From Hymenobacter actinosclerus (lineage in GTDB: Bacteria; Bacteroidota; Bacteroidia; Cytophagales; Hymenobacteraceae), in assembly GCF_900111515.1 (NCBI RefSeq), contig NZ_FOHS01000001.1, forward strand, positions 441,419-505,418: 64,000 nt of DNA, written 5' to 3'. The notes below the pieces were generated by a model. That model was not told where the DNA came from, made no database searches, and was given only the letters and a program-made list of their open reading frames with translations. Shown piece after piece: positions 17,774-25,985 of the stretch (positions are counted from its first letter, which is position 1; each line of letters starts with the position of its first letter). Position numbers and translations under genes: made by a program.

Positions 17774-17809
17774 AAAAAGCCCCTTCTGTTTCGGCAGAAG
17801 GGGCTTTTT
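17774..17809 (+). terminator. Rho-independent terminator of the lipocalin-like gene
   Basis: AAAAAGCCCCTTCTG and CAGAAGGGGCTTTTT form a 15-bp perfect stem with a 6-nt loop, followed by C. Confidence 0.92.
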
Positions 17810-17868
17810 CGTGCCCGCAGCCGCCGGAGCCGGGCGGGCGGCCGTAGCAGCAGCGGCTCGGAAAATAG

Positions 17869-17900
17869 TTTGCCTACTTTGCTGGGAAATTTACCTTTTG
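17869..17900 (+). promoter_or_regulatory. Promoter before the erythromycin-esterase fusion gene
   Basis: TTTG (17869-17872), 19-nt spacer, TACCTTTTG (17892-17900). The -7 box has one extra T against TAnnTTTG. The ATG follows 17 nt later, giving a very short leader. Confidence 0.5.
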
Positions 17901-17917
17901 GCAGCATCCGAGTATTT

Positions 17918-20521
17918 ATGAAACGACTTTTCCCGGCTGCCTTTGGCCTGCTACTGACTGCGCTGAGTGGCGCCAACGCGCTGGCCCAGACTACCCCATC
18001 CGCCGCCGCTGTAGCTCCATTGCCGCTGCCCGTGCATGCCATCCGCACCATCGACCCCGCGGACGCCGACTTTACCGACCTGGAGTTTCTGCGCCAGGAA
18101 ATTGGCGGGGCACGGGTGGTGATGCTGGGCGAGCCCACGCACGGCGAAGGCAACGTGACGGAAGCTAAAATCCGGCTGATCCGGTTTCTGAAGGAGCGTT
18201 TGGGCTTTACTACGGTGGCCTTTGAAAGTGGCTTTTACGAGCTGAACCGAGCCCAACAGGAGTTGGAAAAGGGCGCGTCGGCGGCTGAGGCGTTGGACAA
18301 CAGCGTGTTTCCGGTCTGGACTGGCACTCAGGAGTTTCAGCAACTGCTGCCATTGCTGGGCCCGGGCGGGTTGAAAGTGGCCGGTTTCGATGGGCAGCTG
18401 AGCGGGGCCTACCAGGAGGAATTGCTGGAGGAGCTGCAGGATTTCCTCAAGCCCGAGAAGGGGGCCGATGGCATTGCCTACGACTACCTGGAGGAGTGCG
18501 TGAGCATGATGGGGGAACACTTCATCTTTCCGCCCGCCAATAGCCTCACCATTTTCAACCTGCAGATTGGCAAAGCCCGCAAGCTGCTCGAAAAGGTGGC
18601 GGCCGGCCCCGATGCTAAGCGTCGCGCGCGGGCCGCGTTCTGGCTCCAGAACCTGCGCAGCCTCCAGGCCATGGCCCGCGACTACGCCACCAACGACCCC
18701 GCCGCGAAGGATTCGGCTGAGTTCAAGGCCTCTGATAATAACTCGCGCGATGCCCAGATGGCCGATAATCTGCTCTGGTACCTGCGCCAGCACCCGCAGG
18801 AAAAGGTAGTTTGCTGGGCGGCCCTGCCGCACGTGGCCAACCAGGTAGAAGCGCTGGCCGATGCCGAAATCCAGACGTTCCGGCCCATGGGCCGGGCCGT
18901 GAAGTCGGCGCTGGGCGAAGACGCCGTGTACGTGCTGGGCACTTTATCGGGCGGTGGTGAGTACGGTTTTGGCCCCTGGGGGCAGCATAGACCGGTTCCG
19001 GTGCCAGCGGCCGGCAGCTTGGAAGCAGCGCTGTTGGCGCAGGGGCAGCCCTACAGTTTCATAAGCCTCAAACACACCGCAGCTGGCAAACAGCTCACCA
19101 CCTACGCTTTTGAATACAAGCCGTTTGCCGGGCTGTGGAGCCAGGTTGTAGATGGCTTCCTGTTTCTGCGGAGCGTAAACCCGCCCCATCCGCGGGTAAC
19201 GCTGGCTTCTGCAGTAGAAAAGGATGCTGCTCCGGCCGACACGTTGGCCACCGCGCGGTTTGGGGGCCGCATCAACCCGGCTATGAAACCGGTGGTAGGC
19301 AAAACCAGCGGCGCAGCGCTCATGCTCAGCGGCGTTATTCTCGACCGTAAAACCGGCCAACCGGTGCCCTTCGCCACCGTGGCCGTGCCGGCCCGCAGCG
19401 CCGGTACCGTCTCGGACGCCCAAGGTCGTTTCCGGCTCGAAGCCCGCCGGGGCGAGCTGGTGCAGGTGAGTAGCATCGGCTACGAGCCGGCCACGCTGGC
19501 CGCCGCGGCCGGGGCTGCCGCCACGGTACGGCTGGTGCCAGCCGCGTTTGCCCTGAGCAACGTGCGGGTAAGTGCCCAGTCGCAGGACCCGAAGCGGATC
19601 ATGAAGAAGGTGATTAAGGCCGCCGCCGCAAACTATGAGCAGCAGGACTATACTCAGCAACTCTATGCTCACCGACGCGTCACAGGATTTGATACGCTTC
19701 GTCACGAAGTAGAGTATACCGCGCAGGAATGGACCCCCGCTGGTTATCATCACTGGGCTGGCGGTTTCCTTTTCCTGGAAAAGCAGCCCATGATCAGGGT
19801 GCAGGAGAAGCAGGTGGCCACCGGTACAGACAACCCCGACGCGTACCGCGAAGCTGGCTACGGCTTTGCCGGGGGCTTCGACCCGGTGCGGGTGTTGCCG
19901 CTGTTCAAGACGAAAACGATGGGCAAGTTCCGTTTGCAGCTGGATAGCATTGAACAGCGGGGCAACGAAACCTATTATGTCATCAGTTTCGCCGCTAAGC
20001 GGGCCAGCCCCCGAGCTGTTGGCTACCACTTCATCAGCGGCTATTCAGGGAAACTTTACATCCGGCAGCAAGACTACGCGGTGGTGCGCTACGAAAGTTT
20101 GATGCAACACGATACCATGCAGGTAAACGCTATTGCGCGTAAATATTCCGGCCGCAACAACTCTTTTTCCCGCATTTTCCCGGCCGTATTCAACGACCAC
20201 CGAGCTACCCAGATTGTAACCTATCAACAAGGTGACAATGGCCGCTACTACGCCGCAACTAGCATAGCACGCACCCTTAAAGTTGGCCATGTGCTGGGTC
20301 GCCAGCCATTTTATATCCAGCAGACCTGCGACGCAGCTTATTCCCCTCCTACGGTAATATCAGCCGCCGAGGTACCCGATCGGAAAGCGCAACCTGAGTT
20401 GCACGGTGGCGGCATCGGCATCTACCAGTTGCCCAAAGTGCCCTACCATCCCGAGTTCTGGCAAACCTACCAGCGCCCCATGCCCGCCGAGCTCGCCCCG
20501 GCCTTGGAGGTCACGAAATAG
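17918..20521 (+). CDS. Erythromycin-esterase-like domain fused to carboxypeptidase-regulatory and C-terminal domains
   Basis: 867 residues. Start at ATG 17918 (MKRLFPAAFGLLLTALSGANALAQ), a good signal peptide; upstream open frame is not coding. Domains: an erythromycin-esterase (Ere) fold at about 45-440 (VVMLGEPTHGEGNVTEAK with the His/Glu region, VAFESGFYELNRAQ); a CarboxypepD_reg-like beta-sandwich at about 468-545 (SGVILDRKTGQPVPFATVAV ... SIGYEPATL), as found at the head of TonB receptors; and a 300-residue C-terminal domain of DUF5686-like appearance (IMKKVIKAAAANYEQQDY ... YVISF ... SGKLYIRQQDYAVVRYE). The Ere fold hydrolyses esters in some members, but drug resistance should not be assumed. 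The exported fusion may be an envelope enzyme. Confidence 0.78.
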   Translation: MKRLFPAAFGLLLTALSGANALAQTTPSAAAVAPLPLPVHAIRTIDPADADFTDLEFLRQEIGGARVVMLGEPTHGEGNVTEAKIRLIRFLKERLGFTTVAFESGFYELNRAQQELEKGASAAEALDNSVFPVWTGTQEFQQLLPLLGPGGLKVAGFDGQLSGAYQEELLEELQDFLKPEKGADGIAYDYLEECVSMMGEHFIFPPANSLTIFNLQIGKARKLLEKVAAGPDAKRRARAAFWLQNLRSLQAMARDYATNDPAAKDSAEFKASDNNSRDAQMADNLLWYLRQHPQEKVVCWAALPHVANQVEALADAEIQTFRPMGRAVKSALGEDAVYVLGTLSGGGEYGFGPWGQHRPVPVPAAGSLEAALLAQGQPYSFISLKHTAAGKQLTTYAFEYKPFAGLWSQVVDGFLFLRSVNPPHPRVTLASAVEKDAAPADTLATARFGGRINPAMKPVVGKTSGAALMLSGVILDRKTGQPVPFATVAVPARSAGTVSDAQGRFRLEARRGELVQVSSIGYEPATLAAAAGAAATVRLVPAAFALSNVRVSAQSQDPKRIMKKVIKAAAANYEQQDYTQQLYAHRRVTGFDTLRHEVEYTAQEWTPAGYHHWAGGFLFLEKQPMIRVQEKQVATGTDNPDAYREAGYGFAGGFDPVRVLPLFKTKTMGKFRLQLDSIEQRGNETYYVISFAAKRASPRAVGYHFISGYSGKLYIRQQDYAVVRYESLMQHDTMQVNAIARKYSGRNNSFSRIFPAVFNDHRATQIVTYQQGDNGRYYAATSIARTLKVGHVLGRQPFYIQQTCDAAYSPPTVISAAEVPDRKAQPELHGGGIGIYQLPKVPYHPEFWQTYQRPMPAELAPALEVTK

Positions 20522-20533
20522 CCGGCCAGGAAG

Positions 20534-20581
20534 GGCAAAAAAGCGCTAGGCCTCCATTTCCTGCCGGGCCGCTTTTTTGCC
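20534..20581. terminator. Bidirectional terminator between convergent genes
   Basis: GGCAAAAAAGCG (20534-20545) pairs with CGCTTTTTTGCC (20570-20581). The second arm overlaps the 3' end of the flippase-like gene. Runs of six A and six T serve both directions. Confidence 0.7.
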
Positions 20582-21640
20582 GTAGATGCGGGCCACCCAG
20601 CGGGGCAGGAACACGGCGCCAAGCACCAGGTAGAGGTAATAGGTGGTGATGCGGTAGAGCAGCACCATGAAGTTGGTCATGGTAGCCGTGCCGATGAACT
20701 TGCCGAAGAACGTGGGGAAGGCTCCCTCGGCAATGCCCGCGCCGCCGGGCGTAATGGCAATCAGCAGGATGACCTTGTAGGTGAGGTTGCGGCCGAAAAT
20801 CAGCCAGAACTCGGTCCAGCCCACATCGATAAAAGCCCCGATCAGGCAGCCGATAACTAGGTAGCGGGCCGTCCAGACGAAGAACGTGCTTAGCGAGGCC
20901 CGCAGCCAGTACGCCCGGCCGTTGCCGCGCAGCTCGGCCGAAGCCTGTACCAAATCGTGGCCCAGCTGGTAGGCGCGGCCCCGGAACCGGCGCAGCACCC
21001 GCGCCGAAAACAGGCGCACCAGCAGCCGCCGCACAGCCCGAGGGTTGATGAAAATGGCGTACACCATTAGCAGGGCGTAGGCCGTTACGAACACGTAGCT
21101 CAGAATAAAACCGATGCGCAGCGTGGCAATCAGGCCGCCGTGGAGCGACTCGTGGGGGTAGAGCGTGTCGCCCCCGATGAGCACCACCACCGGCACCATG
21201 AGCACGTAGTACATATTATCGAGCATGGCCGTGGCCATGATGTAGGCCACCGAGCGGCCCAGCGGAATACCCTCTTTGTGCAGCAGTACCGGCGCTACGG
21301 CCGTGCCGCCCACCGCCGAGGGCAGAATACACGACGAGAACTCCCAGAGCATAATCACGTCGAGCGAGGCGCGCCAGCTGAGTACCTTTTGGGTGAGGTA
21401 GCGGATGCGGTACACGTAGCCGGCGTCGCGGGCCAGTAGCACCAGCACCATCACCAGCAGCCACCAGGGCTTGGCGTTGGCCAGCGCGTCGAGGTCGCCT
21501 GGTTTGTAGCTGCGCCAGAACATGAAGCCCACCACGCCCAGGCCAATAAGCACCGGCAGCACAATCCGCGAGGGCCGGAGCTTGTCGAGCAGTTGCTGGT
21601 CTTCGGAAGTAGTGGCGACGTCGGTGGGAAGTTGCGGCAT
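20546..21640 (-). CDS. Flippase-like / lysylphosphatidylglycerol synthase transmembrane-domain protein
   Basis: 364 residues with about seven or eight membrane segments and no soluble catalytic domain. Family motifs: GDLDALANAKPWWLLVMVLV, REF-like WEFSSCILPSAVGGTAVAPV, and the C-terminal ITPGGAGIAEGAFPTFF (GGxGxxE pattern). These identify the UPF0104 / LPG_synthase_TM family, membrane proteins thought to flip lipids or lipid-linked sugars. Substrate unknown. A -7 box lies 4 nt upstream of the ATG, suggesting a leaderless transcript. Convergent with the Ere-fusion gene. Confidence 0.85.
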   Translation of the reverse strand: MPQLPTDVATTSEDQQLLDKLRPSRIVLPVLIGLGVVGFMFWRSYKPGDLDALANAKPWWLLVMVLVLLARDAGYVYRIRYLTQKVLSWRASLDVIMLWEFSSCILPSAVGGTAVAPVLLHKEGIPLGRSVAYIMATAMLDNMYYVLMVPVVVLIGGDTLYPHESLHGGLIATLRIGFILSYVFVTAYALLMVYAIFINPRAVRRLLVRLFSARVLRRFRGRAYQLGHDLVQASAELRGNGRAYWLRASLSTFFVWTARYLVIGCLIGAFIDVGWTEFWLIFGRNLTYKVILLIAITPGGAGIAEGAFPTFFGKFIGTATMTNFMVLLYRITTYYLYLVLGAVFLPRWVARIYGKKAARQEMEA

Positions 21641-21644
21641 AGGG

Positions 21645-21652
21645 CAAAGGTA
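21645..21652 (-). promoter_or_regulatory. -7 box TACCTTTG for the flippase-like gene
   Basis: Minus-strand TACCTTTG ends 4 nt before the ATG (21640), so the RNA probably starts at the ATG. Confidence 0.5.
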
Positions 21653-21680
21653 GGGAAGTGGGGGAGGTAGGGCAGTAGGG

Positions 21681-21840
21681 ATAAAGGAACGGTCATGCTG
21701 AGCGAAGCGGAGCGTAGTCGAAGAATCTCGCGTGCAGTGGTAAATCCAACGTCAGGATTACTGTTGCGGTAGAGATTCTTCGACTACGGCTGCGCACCCT
21801 GGCTCAATTCGCCACATGCTCAGAATGACCGTGCCTTTAT
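21681..21840. repeat. Nested inverted repeat (GTCATGCTGAGC family)
   Basis: Outer arms start at 21681 and end at 21840 (ATAAAGG-ACGGTCAT-CTGAGC form). The inner arms GTAGTCGAAGAATCTC (21714-21729) and GAGATTCTTCGACTAC (21772-21787) are perfect. The stretches between outer and inner arms differ on the two sides. It lies between the divergent flippase-like and dxs genes. Related units are at 37112-37128 and 41984-42085. Confidence 0.8.
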
Positions 21841-21891
21841 CCCGCCACCCGGCCCTACCTCTCCCTTTCATCCGCCCCCACAGAAAACCCG

Positions 21892-21899
21892 TAACTTTG
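21892..21899 (+). promoter_or_regulatory. -7 box TAACTTTG for dxs
   Basis: TAACTTTG matches TAnnTTTG and lies 97 nt before the dxs ATG. The remaining leader sequence shows no riboswitch that I recognise. Confidence 0.55.
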
Positions 21900-21996
21900 C
21901 TCGTTGCCTTATACTGCGCCGGCCCCGGGCATAACTTTCGGGGCGGGCGGCGGTTGCAACGCTACTTATCCCTTTTGCCTACCTACCCCTGCGCGC

Positions 21997-23937
21997 ATGA
22001 TTGTTGAACCCGGGCCCCTGCTGGCGGAAATTAATTCCCCCGACGACCTCAAAAAGCTCAGTCCCGACCAGCTGGTCCAGGTGAGCCAGGAACTGCGCCA
22101 GTTCATCGTTGATTCGGTTTCGATTTACGGCGGCCACTTCGGGGCCTCGCTCGGCGTAGTCGAGCTGTCGGTGGCGCTGCACTACGTGTTCAACACGCCC
22201 TACGACCAGCTGGTGTGGGATGTGGGCCACCAGGCCTACGGCCACAAAATCCTGACGGGCCGCCGCGACCGGTTTCCAACCAACCGGCGCTACAAGGGCA
22301 TGTCGGGCTTCCCCAAGCGCAGCGAAAGCCCCTACGACGCCTTCGGAGTGGGCCACAGCTCCACCAGCATCGGGGCGGCGCTGGGCATGGCCGTGGCTTC
22401 CGACTATAAGGGTGAGTTCGACCGCCAGCACATTGCCGTGATTGGCGACGGGGCCATGACGGCCGGCATGGCCTTCGAGGCCCTCAACCACGCCGGCGTC
22501 GAGAAGTCCAACCTGCTGGTTATCCTCAACGACAACTGCATGAGCATCGACCCCAACGTGGGCGCGCTCAAGGAATACCTCACCGACATTACCACCTCGC
22601 GCACCTACAACAAAGTGCGCGACGAGCTGTGGAACGTGCTGGGCAAGCTCAGCAAGTTCGGCCCCAACCCCCAGCAGATTGCCCGCCGGGTCGAGCAGGC
22701 CATGAAGGCCACGCTGCTCAAGCAGGGCAACCTGTTCGAGGCGCTCAAGTTCCGCTACTTCGGCCCCGTCGATGGCCACGACGTGCAGCACCTGGCTACC
22801 ATTCTCGAAGACCTCAAGCACATTCCGGGCCCCAAGCTGCTGCACTGCGTGACGGTGAAGGGCAAGGGCTACGCGCTGGCCGAAAAGGACCAGACCCTCT
22901 GGCACGCGCCGGGCCTGTTCGACAAAATCACGGGCGAAATCTACAAAAAAACGCCCGACAAGCCCCAGCCGCCCAAGTACCAGGACGTGTTCGGGCACAC
23001 GCTGGTGGAACTGGCCGAGGCCAACGCCAGCATCATGGGCGTAACTCCCGCCATGCCCTCGGGCTCGTCGATGAACCTGATGATGGCCGCCATGCCCGAC
23101 CGCGCCTTCGACGTGGGCATTGCCGAGCAGCACGCCGTGACGTTCTCGGCCGGCCTGGCCACCCAGGGCCTGGTGCCGTTCTGCAACATCTATTCCTCGT
23201 TCATGCAGCGCGCCTACGACCAGGTGCTGCACGACGTGGCTTTGCAGAACCTGCACGTCGTGTTCTGCCTCGACCGGGCCGGTTTCGCCGGCGCCGACGG
23301 CCCCACCCACCACGGCAACTACGATTTGGCCTACATGCGCTGCGTGCCCAACCTGGTAGTGTCGGCCCCGATGAACGAGGAGGAGCTGCGCAACCTGATG
23401 TACACGGCCTCGCTGGCCGAAAACGCCGGCCCGTTCAGCATCCGCTACCCGCGGGGCGAGGGCGTGATGCCCGAGTGGCGTACGCCGCTGAAGAAAATTG
23501 CCATCGGCACCGGCCGCGTGGTGCGCGAGGGTGAGGGCGTGGCGGTGCTCAGCATCGGCCACATCGGCAACTACGCCGCCCGCGCCACCGAGCAGCTGCG
23601 CGCCGAGGGCCTCAACCCCGGCCACTACGACATGCGCTTCTGCAAGCCCCTCGATGAGCAGCTGCTGCACGCCATCTGCGGCCGCTACCGCGCCCTGGTT
23701 ACCGTCGAGGACGGCTGCCTGCCCGGCGGCTTCGGCTCGGCGGTGCTCGAATTCATGGCCGACCACGGCTACGCGCTACCCGTGCGCCGCCTCGGCATCC
23801 CCGACCGCGTAGTGGAGCACGGTTCCCAGGACGAGTTGTACAAGGAATGCGGCTTCGATGTACCCGGCATTGCCACCGCCCTGCGCGAGCTGAGTGGTAA
23901 AGCCGTGCAGCCGGTAACGGAAAAGGTGCTGCTGTAA
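21997..23937 (+). CDS. dxs: 1-deoxy-D-xylulose-5-phosphate synthase
   Basis: 646 residues, normal length. Condenses pyruvate and glyceraldehyde-3-phosphate with thiamine diphosphate, the first step of the non-mevalonate isoprenoid pathway. ATG 21997 gives MIVEPGPLLAEINSPDDLKK; a non-ATG start 31 codons upstream is in frame but lies over the promoter box. Thiamine motif GDGAMTAGMAFEALNHAG ... ILNDNCMSID, active-site His in GGHFGASLGVVEL and WDVGHQAYGHKIL, pyrimidine domain GIAEQHAVTFSAGLA, and C-terminal transketolase domain to residue 640 are all present. Single gene followed by a strong terminator. Confidence 0.97.
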   Translation: MIVEPGPLLAEINSPDDLKKLSPDQLVQVSQELRQFIVDSVSIYGGHFGASLGVVELSVALHYVFNTPYDQLVWDVGHQAYGHKILTGRRDRFPTNRRYKGMSGFPKRSESPYDAFGVGHSSTSIGAALGMAVASDYKGEFDRQHIAVIGDGAMTAGMAFEALNHAGVEKSNLLVILNDNCMSIDPNVGALKEYLTDITTSRTYNKVRDELWNVLGKLSKFGPNPQQIARRVEQAMKATLLKQGNLFEALKFRYFGPVDGHDVQHLATILEDLKHIPGPKLLHCVTVKGKGYALAEKDQTLWHAPGLFDKITGEIYKKTPDKPQPPKYQDVFGHTLVELAEANASIMGVTPAMPSGSSMNLMMAAMPDRAFDVGIAEQHAVTFSAGLATQGLVPFCNIYSSFMQRAYDQVLHDVALQNLHVVFCLDRAGFAGADGPTHHGNYDLAYMRCVPNLVVSAPMNEEELRNLMYTASLAENAGPFSIRYPRGEGVMPEWRTPLKKIAIGTGRVVREGEGVAVLSIGHIGNYAARATEQLRAEGLNPGHYDMRFCKPLDEQLLHAICGRYRALVTVEDGCLPGGFGSAVLEFMADHGYALPVRRLGIPDRVVEHGSQDELYKECGFDVPGIATALRELSGKAVQPVTEKVLL

Positions 23938-23950
23938 AGCCGCCCACTGA

Positions 23951-23996
23951 AAGCCAAAAAGCCGGTGCAGCCATAGCTGCACCGGCTTTTTGGCTT
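23951..23996 (+). terminator. Terminator of dxs
   Basis: A 20-bp perfect stem (23951-23970 with 23977-23996) and a 6-nt loop. The 3' arm contains CTTTTTGG and is followed by TTGG. Confidence 0.85.
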
Positions 23997-24059
23997 TTGG
24001 GGTAGATAGGCCGACAGAAATATTTATCCATGTAGGTACATCATTTAAAATAATGTTGC

Positions 24060-24067
24060 TACATTTG
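24060..24067 (+). promoter_or_regulatory. -7 box TACATTTG for the YceI gene
   Basis: TACATTTG fits TAnnTTTG; the leader would be about 60 nt. The region just upstream is AT-rich, and no -33 TTG was found at the right distance. Confidence 0.55.
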
Positions 24068-24134
24068 TTGCGCGCTGGTTGGCTAACAGGCCCGCCGGCA
24101 GTCCACATTCAGTTGAACCTTAACCATTACCACC

Positions 24135-24683
24135 ATGGCCACGACCAAATGGGCACTTGACCCTACCCACTCCGAAGTTCAGTTCAAAGTAAAGCACCTT
24201 GTTATTTCGACCGTAACCGGCTCGTTCAAGCAGTTCGAGGGCGAGGCAGAAACCGAGGGCGACTCGTTTGAGGGTGCCCAGGTGCGCTTCTCGGCCAAAA
24301 TCGACAGCATCGATACCAACCAGGAGCAGCGCGACGAGCACCTGAAGAGCGCCGATTTCTTCGACGCCGCCACGTATCCCGAGCTGACGTTCGTTTCAAC
24401 TTCCTTCACCAAAGTCGGTGGCGACGACTACAAGCTCACCGGCGACATGACGGTGCACGGTGTAACCCAGTCGGTGACGCTGGACGTGGAGTACGGCGGC
24501 CAGGCCGGCGACTTCTACGGCAACCAGAAGGCCGGTTTTGACGTGACCGGCAAAATCAGCCGCAAAGATTTCGGCCTGGTTTGGAGCGGCATCACCGAGG
24601 CCGGCTCCATCGTGGTCGGCGACGAAGTGAAGCTGGTGGCCAGCCTCCAGTTCATCAAGCAGGCCGTGGCCGCCGCCGTATAG
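24135..24683 (+). CDS. YceI family protein
   Basis: 182 residues. Clear YceI signature: WALDPTHSEVQFKVKHLVISTVTGSFKQF at the N-terminus, SADFFDAATYPELTFVS in the middle, and LTGDMTVHGVTQSVTLDVEY. YceI proteins are lipocalin-like barrels that bind polyisoprenoid lipids. This copy has no signal peptide, unlike E. coli YceI, so it is likely cytoplasmic. It follows dxs, which feeds isoprenoid synthesis; that is a suggestive neighbour but each gene has its own promoter and terminator. Next gene is dps, and YceI and Dps are both commonly stress-linked. Confidence 0.93.
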   Translation: MATTKWALDPTHSEVQFKVKHLVISTVTGSFKQFEGEAETEGDSFEGAQVRFSAKIDSIDTNQEQRDEHLKSADFFDAATYPELTFVSTSFTKVGGDDYKLTGDMTVHGVTQSVTLDVEYGGQAGDFYGNQKAGFDVTGKISRKDFGLVWSGITEAGSIVVGDEVKLVASLQFIKQAVAAAV

Positions 24684-24709
24684 CGCCAAGCTCCTGTAAC
24701 CTGGCAATC

Positions 24710-24743
24710 AAAAGCCCCACCGGATTTGTCCGGCGGGGCTTTT
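24710..24743 (+). terminator. Terminator of the YceI gene
   Basis: AAAAGCCCC-CCGGA and TCCGG-GGGGCTTTT form a stem of about 14 bp with one A/C mismatch and a 4-nt loop. Confidence 0.85.
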
Positions 24744-24895
24744 GGGCTTTGGGCCATTGCGTGGAAAATGAGTGGCCGGCCCGCCGGGCTGCCAGCGCAA
24801 CTCCATGGCAAAACAGCCGAATTTTGTTGCGCCGGTCAGCGCGGTACTGCGTTACAGAAAGGGTTTCATATTCATTCACTTACCTGTGTACCAAC

Positions 24896-25405
24896 ATGGC
24901 AACTACCACCGAGCAGATTGATTTGCTGGCCACCCCGTCGGATTTAGACGAAGCGGGCCGCGAAAAAGTAGCCACCGGCCTGCAACACCTCGTGGCCGAC
25001 GCTTTCGCGCTGTACGTGAAAACCAAGAACTACCACTGGCACATGTCGGGGCGCAATTTCCGCGACTACCACCTGCTGCTCGACGAGCAGTCGCAGCAGA
25101 TTTACGCCATCATCGACCCGCTGGCAGAGCGCACCCGTAAGCTGGGTTTTCTCACGCTGCACTCCATCGGCGAAATTGCCCGCCTCCAGCGCATTCAGGA
25201 CAGCGACGACAGCTACGTAACCCCACTGGATATGCTCACCAACCTCACCGACGACAACCGCACCCTGGCCCACCACATGCGCGAGCTGCACGGCCACTGC
25301 GACGACGCCAAGGACGTAGGTACGGCCAGCCTGCTCGAAGAGTACATCGATGAGGCCGAGCGCCGCATCTGGTTTCTCTACGAAGCCACCCGCCCCGTAG
25401 AGTAG
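24896..25405 (+). CDS. dps: Dps family ferritin-like DNA-binding protein
   Basis: 169 residues from ATG 24896 (MATTTEQIDLLATPSDLD). Dps dodecamers store iron, consume peroxide and in many cases coat DNA. The inter-subunit ferroxidase ligands are in KTKNYHWHMSGRNFRDYHLLLDEQSQQIY, with the expected His, Asp and Glu; the last helix carries LLEEYIDEAERRIWFLYEA. The N-terminal tail is short and not lysine-rich, so DNA binding may be weak. Upstream in-frame sequence is not family-like. Monocistronic and ends in a hairpin shared with the next minus-strand gene. Confidence 0.93.
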   Translation: MATTTEQIDLLATPSDLDEAGREKVATGLQHLVADAFALYVKTKNYHWHMSGRNFRDYHLLLDEQSQQIYAIIDPLAERTRKLGFLTLHSIGEIARLQRIQDSDDSYVTPLDMLTNLTDDNRTLAHHMRELHGHCDDAKDVGTASLLEEYIDEAERRIWFLYEATRPVE

Positions 25406-25427
25406 CCCGGTTTACGGGCATAACCCA

Positions 25428-25459
25428 ACGCCCCGCTGGACTCCGGTCCGGCGGGGCGT
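25428..25459. terminator. Hairpin between dps and the PD-(D/E)XK-like gene
   Basis: ACGCCCCGCTGGAC with GTCCGGCGGGGCGT, a 14-bp stem with one G-U pair and a 4-nt loop. A short T-run follows on the plus strand (GTTTCAG). It can serve both convergent genes. Confidence 0.75.
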
Positions 25460-25460
25460 T

Positions 25461-25985
25461 TCAGTTGAATTCGGTGCTGTCGTCAATGAACAACTCTACA
25501 ATTACTTCCGGCACCAATAAGTTGAGTTGTAGAATCCTTGCCTCAATGGCGGCACCCCGGGGCGGCCGTTGCTCCGCGAAACCTACACAAGCCACGGCCC
25601 GCACCGAACTGTGTGGCGCGATGATACCGGCCCGAATAAATGCATTGATGGCGGCAGCTAGTTGAGGAATGCACTCTTTGAGCCGGGAAGCCCGGTTTTT
25701 GTTTGTGCCGTGCTTGAACTCAACAAAATGGATTTCCTCGCCACGCACCAAAGCACAGTCGCACCGTTGCGAGTCGCTAGAATTGTAAAGACAGTGGTCG
25801 ATTGCTATCAGATGCACTGCCACTGCGCTGGCATTGCGAACTGTTAAGTCGGTTGGCGCGAGCATCGCCGTTCGGTGTCGGCAGGGTTGGTTGCCCTCCT
25901 GGTCATAAATATAAAACAGCCGTTCGGTATGGGTGCTGACGCAAGCCGCCGACGCTGGAAAATGCGCGAGGAGCCGCTCAATCAT
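25461..25985 (-). CDS. Small PD-(D/E)XK nuclease-like protein, partner of the AAA ATPase
   Basis: 174 residues, not a named family to me. The centre (about 72-112) looks like a restriction-endonuclease core: a strand with Asp76 (RCDCALV), a turn, then a strand with the ExK element EIHFVEFK (Glu89, Lys91), then a helix containing Gln108 (LKECIPQLAAAINAF). The N-terminal 60 residues contain PTDLTVRNASAVAVHLIAID; the C-terminus is VPEVIVELFIDD. No signal or membrane segment. Its ATG overlaps the ATPase stop by 4 nt (25982-25985), so the two are translated together. Composition is lower in GC than the core genome. The nuclease role is inferred from a short motif only. Confidence 0.6.
   Translation of the reverse strand: MIERLLAHFPASAACVSTHTERLFYIYDQEGNQPCRHRTAMLAPTDLTVRNASAVAVHLIAIDHCLYNSSDSQRCDCALVRGEEIHFVEFKHGTNKNRASRLKECIPQLAAAINAFIRAGIIAPHSSVRAVACVGFAEQRPPRGAAIEARILQLNLLVPEVIVELFIDDSTEFN

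Noticed and set aside
17291..17917. Upstream extension of the Ere-fusion frame
   Set aside because: It overlaps the lipocalin-like gene, a perfect terminator and the promoter; the signal peptide starts at 17918.
21979..23766. A 595-codon open frame antisense to dxs
   Set aside because: Low-complexity His/Val/Gly/Ala-rich translation without motifs; high GC makes long shadow frames. The dxs strand has all catalytic motifs.
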